From assembly GCA_036501665.1 (NCBI GenBank), contig DASXZW010000084.1, positions 38,692-102,691 of the forward strand: a stretch of 64,000 bases of DNA, in the 5' to 3' direction. This stretch comes from DATAUD01 sp036501665 (GTDB taxonomy: Bacteria; Verrucomicrobiota; Verrucomicrobiia; Limisphaerales; Palsa-1400). The notes under the pieces were generated by a model. It was not told the origin of the DNA and ran no database searches. It saw only the letters and a program-made list of their open reading frames with translations. The position numbers and the translations under genes are program-made. Positions 18,155 to 24,753 of this stretch are shown here, piece after piece. How positions within the stretch are numbered: the stretch's first letter is position 1; every line of letters starts with the position of its first letter.

Positions 18155-19594
18155 TTATTCATCTCCATAAAGCACCCAGGTGTCCTTGCTCCCGCCGCCC
18201 TGCGAGGAATTCACCACCAGCGATCCCGCGCGCAACGCCACCCGCGTCAACCCGCCCGGAACAATCGTCGTCTTCTCCCCGCAAATAACATAAGGCCGCA
18301 AATCCACGTGACGCCCTTGAAAGTCCGAACTGTCCACATGCGTCGGATGCCGCGACAACGAAATCATCGGTTGCCCAATGTAATTGCGCGGTTCAGCAAG
18401 TACTCGTTCTCGGAAAGTCTCGATCTCCTTCGCTTCCGCCATCGGTCCCATCAACATCCCGTAACCGCCCGATTCGTTGGCCGCCTTGACCACGAGCTTG
18501 GAAAGATTTTCCACGATATATTTCTTGTCGCTCTCCTCGCTCGCCAGATACGTCGGAACATTCGGGATGATTGGGTCCTGGTCGAGGTAATATTTAATCA
18601 TCTTCGGCACGAAGTAATACATCACCTTGTCATCGGCAATCCCGGTCCCAATCGAATTGGCCAGCGAAACGTGTCCCGCCCGATACGCATGAATCAACCC
18701 CGCCACACCAAGCTGCGAATCCCGCCGAAAAACCGTCGGGTCGAGAAAATCATCATCAATGCGCCGATAAATCACATGCACCGGTTGCAGCCCCTTGGTC
18801 GTCCGCATGAAAACCCGCGAATCGCTCACCACCAAATCCCGTCCTTCCACAATCTCAATCCCCATTTGCCGCGCCAGATAAGTATGCTCGAAATATGCGC
18901 TGTTATACGGCCCAGGTGTCAACAGCACGATGGTCGGATTCGCAATTCCATGCGGGGCGATATACTGGAGCATCTTCAGCAATTCCACCGGGTATTGCTC
19001 CACCGGCCGCACGCCGATCCTCTCGAACATGTCCGGAAAACTCCGCTTCATCGCCCGGCGATTCTCCAGCACATAACTCACCCCGCTCGGACACCGCCCA
19101 TTGTCCTCCAAAACCATATATTGCCCATCCGCCCCGCGAATCAGGTCCGTCCCGCAGACATGAATATAAATATCCTTGGGCACCTTGACGTTCACGAACT
19201 CGCGGCGAAAATGTTTTCCCGAAGCAATGTAAAATTCCGGGATCACCCCGTCTTTGACAATTTTCTGGTCGTGATAAATATCGCGCAGAAATAAATTCAG
19301 CGCCGTGATCCGCTGAATCAACCCCCGCTCCAAATGCTCCCATTCCGCCGCCGGAATAATGCGCGGCACCAGGTCAAATGGAAAAATCCGCTCCGCCCCC
19401 TGCGAATCCCCATAGACGTTGAACGTGATTCCCTGGCGCAAAAAAGCCAGGTCAATCGAATGCCGCTTGTTCTCGAATTCGACAGCATTCAGCGACTCGA
19501 ACAACTCGCAGAACTGGCGGTAATGGGACCGGACGCCACCCTGCGCATCCAGCATTTCGTCAAAAAACTTTCCGTGGTTGTATTTTCTTAACAT
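18155..19594 (-). CDS. Circularly permuted type 2 ATP-grasp protein
   Basis: About 480 residues. Family features: FFDEMLDAQGGVRSHY near the start, RIFPFDLVPRII, VLEDNGRCPSGVSY, LLTPGPYNSAYFEHTYLAR, YRRIDDDFLDP, NSIGTGIADDK, KAANESGGYGM and SSQGGGSKDTWVL at the C-terminus. The Asp/Glu/Asn cluster and Gly-rich loops fit a permuted ATP-grasp ligase that would couple ATP hydrolysis to a carboxylate-amine ligation. Start chosen at the ATG of MLRKYNHG; in-frame ATG at 19615 and TTG at 19624 are alternatives. It is first in the predicted operon with alpha-E, pfkA and the DUF2126/transglutaminase gene. Confidence 0.9.
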   Translation of the reverse strand: MLRKYNHGKFFDEMLDAQGGVRSHYRQFCELFESLNAVEFENKRHSIDLAFLRQGITFNVYGDSQGAERIFPFDLVPRIIPAAEWEHLERGLIQRITALNLFLRDIYHDQKIVKDGVIPEFYIASGKHFRREFVNVKVPKDIYIHVCGTDLIRGADGQYMVLEDNGRCPSGVSYVLENRRAMKRSFPDMFERIGVRPVEQYPVELLKMLQYIAPHGIANPTIVLLTPGPYNSAYFEHTYLARQMGIEIVEGRDLVVSDSRVFMRTTKGLQPVHVIYRRIDDDFLDPTVFRRDSQLGVAGLIHAYRAGHVSLANSIGTGIADDKVMYYFVPKMIKYYLDQDPIIPNVPTYLASEESDKKYIVENLSKLVVKAANESGGYGMLMGPMAEAKEIETFRERVLAEPRNYIGQPMISLSRHPTHVDSSDFQGRHVDLRPYVICGEKTTIVPGGLTRVALRAGSLVVNSSQGGGSKDTWVLYGDE

Positions 19595-19708
19595 TAACAG
19601 CGGCCTTTTGCGCATTTTGCTCAAAACTGGACTGACAAATCCAGCCTGAACCTGCCAAAATCACCTTCGCTAACCCCTAAGCAACCTCCTTGCCGCCACA
19701 ACCTCTTC

Positions 19709-19745
19709 CCCTCCTAATCCCAATCCTAATCTTAATCCTAATCCA
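19709..19745. repeat. (TAATCN)n hexamer array, copy 2
   Basis: CCTCC followed by hexamers TAATCC, CAATCC, TAATCT, TAATCC, TAATCC, lying upstream of the ATP-grasp gene. Same head and unit as the arrays at 11278, 22990 and 53577. Confidence 0.8.
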
Positions 19746-19806
19746 ATTTATTAGAAATCACGCAAAGGAAAAACCAGGAGTTGCGCGTTTTTGACATACT
19801 ATTTTC

Positions 19807-19838
19807 TTTGTTTCCTTCGTTCCCTTCTGTTCAAAAAA
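19807..19838. repeat. TTTCCTTCGTTCCC dispersed repeat, copy 1
   Basis: TTTCCTTCGTTCCCTTCTG followed by TTCAAAAA, just 3-prime of the coiled-coil gene. Near-identical stretches occur at 23119, 24713 and 36295. Confidence 0.7.
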
Positions 19839-19846
19839 TTCAGACC

Positions 19847-20389
19847 CTACTTCCCCCCACCCGCCTTCTGCGCATCCTCAATTTTCTTAACCTGCTGCAC
19901 CAAATCGTTGTATTTTTCCACAATCTCATTCCGCGCCTTCACACTCTCGTTGTACTTCCCCACAAACTCATCCCGCTCCGCCACCAACTTCCCCACCGCT
20001 TCATTTTGCTTCCGCACCCCGTCATACGCCTCCTGAAGTTTCGCTGTCAGCATGTTCGTCAGCGATTGATATTGCGCAATCTCATTGCTCAACGATTCCG
20101 CCGAAATCTTCAACCGCAGAACCTCCCGCTTTTCCGACACAAGTTCCAACTCATTCGTCTTGACGGTTCGCTTCAACTCATCAATCCGCGCCTCATGCCC
20201 CGTCATCTCCGCGTCCAGGCTCGCCAGCGAATTCGTATAACCCTGGATTTGCGTCGCCTGCTTGAAAACCATCTGGTCGAGGCTCTCAATCCGCTCCCGC
20301 TGCGCCGTTTGAAAATACCACTGCCAAGCGCACAACCCGCAAAGCCCCAACGCCACCACGACAAATAAATTCTGCTGAAAGTTTTTCAT
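19847..20389 (-). CDS. Single-pass coiled-coil protein of the TonB/ExbD operon
   Basis: 180 residues. One N-terminal membrane segment (LFVVVALGLCGLCAWQWYF) is followed by a nearly continuous coiled coil with heptad-like Leu/Ile spacing and strong charge, ending in a short Gly-Gly tail. The probable topology is anchored in the inner membrane with the coil in the periplasm. It starts inside the stop of the second exbD (ATGA), so it belongs to the proton-channel operon. I do not recognise a named family. A role as an accessory stalk of the ExbBD complex is conjecture from position. Confidence 0.8.
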   Translation of the reverse strand: MKNFQQNLFVVVALGLCGLCAWQWYFQTAQRERIESLDQMVFKQATQIQGYTNSLASLDAEMTGHEARIDELKRTVKTNELELVSEKREVLRLKISAESLSNEIAQYQSLTNMLTAKLQEAYDGVRKQNEAVGKLVAERDEFVGKYNESVKARNEIVEKYNDLVQQVKKIEDAQKAGGGK

Positions 20390-20811
20390 TGTGCCGCACC
20401 CGGAGAATCCGCCTTCACCGCAAAAGCGACGCGCTGAATGCCCGCGCGCTTGACCATGTTGAGGACATAAACCATCTCGCCGTGCGTCGTCTCCCGGCTC
20501 CCGCTGAGATACACCGGCACATTCGTATTGACGCTAAAACGGTTCGTCAGCGTCGCGAAAAGTTGCGCCGCATCCAACTCCTTCCCATCCATCGAAACTT
20601 GCCCGAACCGGTCCACCTTCAGCCGGATCATGTCCGGCTTCGCCGCGCTCGTCGCGAGCGTCGCCGTCGGCAGCGCGGCCTTGATCGTGCGGACCTTCTG
20701 CATTTGAAGGCTCACCATCATGAACGACGCCAGCAGAAAAAACATGATGTCAATCAAAGGAATAATTTCCAGCCGGGAACGCCTTCGCGGTATGGGCGAA
20801 CGGATTTTCAC
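20386..20811 (-). CDS. exbD: ExbD/TolR-family protein, second copy
   Basis: 141 residues. A short basic N-terminus precedes a single transmembrane segment with the family motif EIIPLIDIMFFLLASFMMVS (protonatable Asp in PLIDIMF), then a periplasmic domain ending in KADSPGAAQ. The start is a GTG at 20811, chosen because it overlaps the TGA of the preceding exbD as GTGA and leaves the typical N-terminus KIRSPIPRRRSRLE. The frame running to 20934 would cover half the previous gene. It differs from copy one mainly in the periplasmic part, suggesting a heterodimer or distinct partners. Confidence 0.93.
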   Translation of the reverse strand: MKIRSPIPRRRSRLEIIPLIDIMFFLLASFMMVSLQMQKVRTIKAALPTATLATSAAKPDMIRLKVDRFGQVSMDGKELDAAQLFATLTNRFSVNTNVPVYLSGSRETTHGEMVYVLNMVKRAGIQRVAFAVKADSPGAAQ

Positions 20812-21233
20812 CGGCTCTCCGCTCCCGGTTGGCCCGCCACCATGAATGCCACATTCTGCGCCCCGCCGCGCCGCACCGCGTCCAGCACGTCGGCCATCGC
20901 CCCATTCCGCGTCATCGCGTCCCCGCTGATGCACACCGGCAGATTCGTATTGACGCTAAAACGATTGCTCACCGCCGCGCTCAATTCCGCCAGCTTGATC
21001 TTCTTTTTCTCCAGCCACACCACCCCGTTCGAGTCCACCGCGATGTTGATCATGTCCGGCTTGTAATCCGCCCGCCCCTCCGCCGCCTCCGGCAGCCGCA
21101 CCTTCTTGTTCTGCGTCCGGTCCATCTGCAAACTCACCATCATGAACGACGCCAGCAGAAAAAACATGATGTCAATCAAAGGAATGATCTCAATCCGCGA
21201 ATGCCGTCGCGGCACCGGCGAAGAAAGCTTCAT
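20808..21233 (-). CDS. exbD: ExbD/TolR-family protein, first copy
   Basis: 141 residues; inner-membrane component coupling proton flow through ExbB to TonB. N-terminal KLSSPVPRRHSRIE is followed by EIIPLIDIMFFLLASFMMVS with the conserved Asp. The periplasmic region has RFSVNTNLPVCISGD, closely parallel to RFSVNTNVPVYLSGS in the second copy, so the two are tandem paralogues. The DNA encoding the membrane segments is almost identical (21145-21190 versus 20723-20768). Preceded by a candidate Shine-Dalgarno GAGG. Confidence 0.94.
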   Translation of the reverse strand: MKLSSPVPRRHSRIEIIPLIDIMFFLLASFMMVSLQMDRTQNKKVRLPEAAEGRADYKPDMINIAVDSNGVVWLEKKKIKLAELSAAVSNRFSVNTNLPVCISGDAMTRNGAMADVLDAVRRGGAQNVAFMVAGQPGAESR

Positions 21234-21248
21234 ATTCCCTCAACTTCT

Positions 21249-21280
21249 GGTAGGGCGGTGCTGCCGCGCCGCCCACTAAT
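21249..21280 (+). repeat. GGTAGGG-headed palindromic repeat, copy 2
   Basis: GGTAGGGCGGTGCTGC, then GCGCCGCCC, then ACTAATTA. Stem GGGCGG (21253-21258) / CCGCCC (21269-21274). It lies 15 bases upstream of the first exbD, so it would be in that gene's 5-prime untranslated region or the exbB-exbD spacer. Confidence 0.75.
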
Positions 21281-21346
21281 TAAGCAGAGCAGCAATTGCG
21301 CCTTTCCGGAGACGACTGCGGCGGCGAGATGCACCAATTCTCCTCT

Positions 21347-21374
21347 CATCCGTGCCATCCGTGAAATCCGTGGT
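21347..21374. repeat. Tandem 9-mer ATCCGTG repeat
   Basis: Three consecutive 9-base units CATCCGTGC, CATCCGTGA, AATCCGTGG in the exbB-exbD spacer, next to the GGTAGGG palindrome. No coding potential seen. Confidence 0.6.
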
Positions 21375-21387
21375 TGAGCTTCCACTT

Positions 21388-22071
21388 TCATCGGCTCAAC
21401 CCCGATTCCGACGGCGACCCCGCCCCCCGCGACGCATCCAACTTGACAGGCGCAGCCGCCGATTGCGCCGGATGCGCCATCAATTCAACATTCGTCGCCG
21501 CCGCCTCCAACTCAAACTGCAACCGCGTCACGCGCCCGCTGAAATAATTGTAAGGAATCAGCGCAAAAATCGCGATCCCCAGCCCGCACGCCGTCGCGAT
21601 CAACGCCTCGCCGATTCCTCCCGTCACTGTCGCCACCGCCAACTCCGCGCTGCCAATGCTCAAAAACGCCCGCATCAACCCCGTCACCGTCCCCAACAAA
21701 CCAAGCAACGGCGCGAGCGTCACCAGCGTGTCCATCACTGTCAAGAATCGCCCCGCCCGCTCCAACTCAATCCCCGCCGCCAATTGCAGCGCCCCCTGCA
21801 TCGAAGTATGAGCATGTTCCAGCCCCGAATGAATCGTCCGAATGATCGGGTCGCTCGACCCTTCCGCCAATTTTGTCGCTGCGGGAATATCGCCATTCTC
21901 CACCGCGCCAAGAACCTGCGCCAGCCTCCGCGGATCGCGACGCCGTCCCTCCCGCAGCCACCAAAACGACCGCTCCCCCACCACCGCCACCGCCGCCAAA
22001 GCCGCGCAAAGAATCGGCCACATCACCGGCCCGCCCTTGAGAAAAAACCCAACCAAAATATTCGCCATCAT
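21388..22071 (-). CDS. exbB: MotA/TolQ/ExbB proton channel protein
   Basis: 227 residues with three predicted membrane segments: MWPILCAALAAVAVVGE near the N-terminus, then TLVTLAPLLGLLGTVTGLM and GGIGEALIATACGLGIAIFALIPYNYF, the conserved ExbB/TolQ core. It forms the pentameric channel that uses the proton gradient with ExbD to energise TonB. The neighbours are tonB upstream and two exbD downstream, all on the minus strand. The C-terminal tail of about 40 residues is Ala/Ser-rich. A GGTAGGG palindrome sits 12 bases before the ATG and no Shine-Dalgarno is visible. Confidence 0.95.
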   Translation of the reverse strand: MMANILVGFFLKGGPVMWPILCAALAAVAVVGERSFWWLREGRRRDPRRLAQVLGAVENGDIPAATKLAEGSSDPIIRTIHSGLEHAHTSMQGALQLAAGIELERAGRFLTVMDTLVTLAPLLGLLGTVTGLMRAFLSIGSAELAVATVTGGIGEALIATACGLGIAIFALIPYNYFSGRVTRLQFELEAAATNVELMAHPAQSAAAPVKLDASRGAGSPSESGLSR

Positions 22072-22083
22072 AAATTATTATCC

Positions 22084-22187
22084 GGTAGGGCGGTGCTGCG
22101 TCGCCGCCCAAATATCTTTTTTCAACGCGGCAGCAACCACAATTGCGGTGCAAGTCCTATATTGTGCTGCCTCTGCCGCGAGGCCCT
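22084..22187 (+). repeat. Composite intergenic repeat: GGTAGGG palindrome plus TTGTGCTG family
   Basis: 22084-22113 is a GGTAGGG palindrome ending CCGCCCAAATAT. 22145-22187 (GCGGTGCA, then ATTGTGCTG and CTCTGCCGCG) matches the elements at 33059, 36086 and 28711. It fills the tonB-exbB spacer. Confidence 0.75.
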
Positions 22188-22224
22188 AAAATCTCTTGTC
22201 AATACCATCTCTCTCATTTCTCCC

Positions 22225-22920
22225 TTACAACTTGTAATGAATCGGCACCTTAAAAACATGACTCCCCCCAATCGGCGGCTGAATCCAACGCCGCTTAATC
22301 CACTCCCGCGCCGTCCGATCCAACAACGCCGACCCCGATGACTCCGTAACCGTCACCGTCTGAACCGCCCCAACATCATTCACCGTGATAAGAATTTGAA
22401 CCGTCCCCTGCTCCCCCAACTGCTGCGCTACCTCTGGATAAGGCGGCTTCGGTCGATCCCCGCTGTCGCCCGTATCCGTCGTCGATGTTGGCGGCACAGG
22501 CGCTTTGCTCACGGTCGCCTGCGGCTGCAACTCCACCGGCGGCGGCGCGGGTGCGGCGGCCACCGGCACCAACAAATTCCCAATCGTCGGCACCGAAAAA
22601 CTGATCGCGGGCGTATTTAACGTCACCGCCACAATCCTCGGTGCCATCTCCTTCTGATCATCTGACTGCGGCTCCAACTGCTTCACTTCCGTCGAAAGCG
22701 GAGGCGTCACCGTCGGCTCAATGATCACCGGAATCGCCTGCTCAATCGGCGCTGGCCGCTTCGGTTCCGGCAAATGCGACCTCGCCCCGACGACCCCGAT
22801 GACCAGGAAAAAAATGCACACCGAATTCACCCACGCCAGCCGTCGATTCGCATCCTGCTCCGGCGTCGGGAAACAAACCCGCGCCAGCTCAGACTTCAAT
22901 CGATAAGCGCCTGCGTCCAT
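22225..22920 (-). CDS. tonB: TonB-family energy transducer
   Basis: 231 residues. A cytoplasmic N-terminus of about 28 residues precedes one membrane anchor (LAWVNSVCIFFLVIGVVGA). A Pro-rich periplasmic linker (PEPKRPAPIEQ, AAAPAPPPVE, KAPVPPTS) leads to the C-terminal TonB domain with KPPYPEVAQQLGEQGTVQI, VTVTESSGSALLDRTA and REWIKRRWIQPP. It transmits energy from ExbBD to outer-membrane receptors such as the one encoded at 24754. The adjacent exbB and exbD genes complete the system. Confidence 0.95.
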   Translation of the reverse strand: MDAGAYRLKSELARVCFPTPEQDANRRLAWVNSVCIFFLVIGVVGARSHLPEPKRPAPIEQAIPVIIEPTVTPPLSTEVKQLEPQSDDQKEMAPRIVAVTLNTPAISFSVPTIGNLLVPVAAAPAPPPVELQPQATVSKAPVPPTSTTDTGDSGDRPKPPYPEVAQQLGEQGTVQILITVNDVGAVQTVTVTESSGSALLDRTAREWIKRRWIQPPIGGSHVFKVPIHYKL

Positions 22921-22989
22921 ACGACAATTCCTCGAATAACCAACCCTTCACCAATCATTACAGGAGTTCACGAACACAATTCCGTTTCC

Positions 22990-23024
22990 CTCCTAATCCT
23001 AATCATAATCATAATCGTAATCCT
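22990..23024. repeat. (TAATCN)n hexamer array, copy 3
   Basis: CCTCC followed by TAATCC, TAATCA, TAATCA, TAATCG, TAATCC and TCAGAG, upstream of tonB. Five in-phase hexamers with only the sixth base varying. Confidence 0.8.
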
Positions 23025-23118
23025 CAGAGACCGTTCAAAAACCAGCATGCCCCAACCACCCACCACCCCGCTTGCGGCAAATTGCCAAAAACTATCGCCA
23101 AATTGCGCCGTCTCATTC

Positions 23119-23150
23119 TTCGTTTCCTTCGTTCCCTTGGTGTAAAAATT
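23119..23150. repeat. TTTCCTTCGTTCCC dispersed repeat, copy 2
   Basis: TTCGTTTCCTTCGTTCCCTT followed by GGTGTAAAAATTTC, immediately 3-prime of dinB; parallel to 19807, 24713 and 36295. Confidence 0.7.
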
Positions 23151-23159
23151 TCTTCCGCA

Positions 23160-24503
23160 TCAATGTTTAAACTGGTGTTGCTTGCTGACCTTCGCCAGCC
23201 GCTGCTCCCACTCGCCCTTGTGCGCCAGCGGATCAGCGTCCGTCCCCCAAAGCTTCTTGATCATCTCGCGCTGCGGCACAAACGGACATTTCGCCTTGGG
23301 CGTTTGATGCGCATTATCCAAAACGCGCAAAGCCAGTTGCGCCCCGGTCATCAAGGCGGGCTTGTCCGGCCGGCTGAACTGCTCGTTCACCCGGTGCGTC
23401 GCCTCATCCAGAGCGCCCCAACGTTCCGCCGGACTGACGCCCCAAAGCGTCGGCTGCGTGTCAAGAGTAGCAAGATTCCAAAAGCCCAGCCGAATCTGCC
23501 GCACCGGCTTGATTTGGCTGCTCATCAACTCGCGGAACAACGCCTCCAGAGTCGCGTTAATCACCGAGTTCCGAAATTGCGGATGCTCAAACCGATGACT
23601 CGCCCCGACTTCGCTGAAATCCCGGAATCGCAAGGTCAGACTCAGTTCGCGCGCCTGCAACTGCTCGCGCCGCAATTGCCCCATCAGCCGCGTCGCCTCG
23701 CTCAGCAAAAACGTCAATGCCGCTTCATAATCCGGCTCGTCGTGAGGCAGCGTGGTGTTGCTCGAAATCGACTTGCGGTCCTTGACCTCAAGCAGCAACG
23801 GCTCCTGCCAGCAACCATTCGCAAACAACCACAATTGCTGCCCCCAAATCCCGAACTTTTGCCGCAGCATCGTCGATTGCAATTTCGCCACGTCGCCAAA
23901 CGTGTGCGCGCCCAACCCCGCCAGCGCACGCTCGCGATTCTTGGCGATACCGGACAGTTCCCGCACCGGGCGATCCTTGAGAAATTCCTTTTCCTGCCCG
24001 GGCGGAACTTCCAGAAACCCCGGCTTGGCCGCGTCAGTGGTCAACTTCGCAAGTCGCGGAGAATTGGCCAACCCGCCCGACACCGGCAACCCCACCTCCT
24101 CGCGAATCCGCTGGCCGATCCCCTTGATGTAATCCATCGGCGTCGTGTTTCGCCAAACGTGCGCGTCCATCGTCGTGAAATCCAGGAACCCTTCATCAAT
24201 CGAGATCGGCGTCAGCGTCGGCGAATACTGTTCCAGAATGCGGAACATCTCCTCCGAAAGCCGCCGGTATTCCTCGTAGTGCGGACGGCACAAAACGCCC
24301 TTCGGACAAAGCCGCGCCGCCTCGAAGCAAGCCATCCCCGTCTTCACGCCCGATTTTTTCGCCACGTTATTGGCCGCGATCACAATTCCATCCCCGCGCC
24401 GCCCGCCGCCCACCCACACCGGACGCCCCTCCAGCTTGCGATCAAGCGCAATTTCACAACTGGCGAAAAAACTATCGCCATCCATATGTAAAATGCGATT
24501 CAT
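23160..24503 (-). CDS. dinB: DNA polymerase IV, Y-family translesion polymerase
   Basis: About 447 residues. The N-terminal HMDGDSFFASCE carries the first metal-binding Asp, and PISIDEGFLDFT carries the catalytic Asp-Glu pair. VWVGGGRRGDGIVIAANNVAKKSGV is the expected finger region; a helix-hairpin-helix segment and the little-finger domain follow. Somewhat longer than E. coli DinB (351), with a C-terminal tail. Start at MNRILHMD (24503); in-frame ATG at 24512 and TTG at 24521 are alternatives. It lies between the TonB receptor and tonB on the same strand without functional link. Error-prone bypass synthesis is the expected role. Confidence 0.94.
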   Translation of the reverse strand: MNRILHMDGDSFFASCEIALDRKLEGRPVWVGGGRRGDGIVIAANNVAKKSGVKTGMACFEAARLCPKGVLCRPHYEEYRRLSEEMFRILEQYSPTLTPISIDEGFLDFTTMDAHVWRNTTPMDYIKGIGQRIREEVGLPVSGGLANSPRLAKLTTDAAKPGFLEVPPGQEKEFLKDRPVRELSGIAKNRERALAGLGAHTFGDVAKLQSTMLRQKFGIWGQQLWLFANGCWQEPLLLEVKDRKSISSNTTLPHDEPDYEAALTFLLSEATRLMGQLRREQLQARELSLTLRFRDFSEVGASHRFEHPQFRNSVINATLEALFRELMSSQIKPVRQIRLGFWNLATLDTQPTLWGVSPAERWGALDEATHRVNEQFSRPDKPALMTGAQLALRVLDNAHQTPKAKCPFVPQREMIKKLWGTDADPLAHKGEWEQRLAKVSKQHQFKH

Positions 24504-24528
24504 CCGGCTCATTCGTGCCAATCAATTC

Positions 24529-24561
24529 GGTAGGGCGGTGCTGCGCCGCCGCCCAAATATT
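24529..24561 (+). repeat. GGTAGGG-headed palindromic repeat, copy 3
   Basis: GGTAGGGCGGTGCTGCGCC, then GCCGCCC, AAATATTTCCGG. It sits about 25 bases upstream of dinB. The tail TATTTCCGG is shared with the element at 33059. Confidence 0.75.
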
Positions 24562-24712
24562 TCCGGCAATGCGGGCACACTAGACCGATCCCTATCACAG
24601 GCAAGAAGGACATGCCCTCCGCCCACCAATTTATTTTTCCACCCCGTCCACAAAGTCCACGTCCCATTCTCCGCGCCCTCCGCGCCACCGCGCGAGAATT
24701 CTTCCGCGGAGT

Positions 24713-24748
24713 TTCTTCGTTCCCTTCGTTTCCTTATGTTAAATTTTC
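24713..24748. repeat. TTTCCTTCGTTCCC dispersed repeat, copy 3
   Basis: TTCTTCGTTCCCTTCGTTTCC then TTATGTTAAA, immediately 3-prime of the TonB-dependent receptor. All but one copy of this family abut a gene end. Confidence 0.65.
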
Positions 24749-24753
24749 TTTCT

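Noticed and set aside
17285..19294. 669-residue plus-strand open frame opposite the alpha-E and ATP-grasp genes
   Set aside because: Arg/His/Pro-rich translation with no domain; it mirrors two well-recognised genes on the other strand.
22201..22224. Gap between exbB and tonB considered for an extra small gene
   Set aside because: Too short and no start codon with coding pattern; it is the tail of a composite repeat.
23082..24491. 469-residue plus-strand frame opposite dinB
   Set aside because: dinB on the minus strand has clear catalytic motifs; the opposite frame has none.
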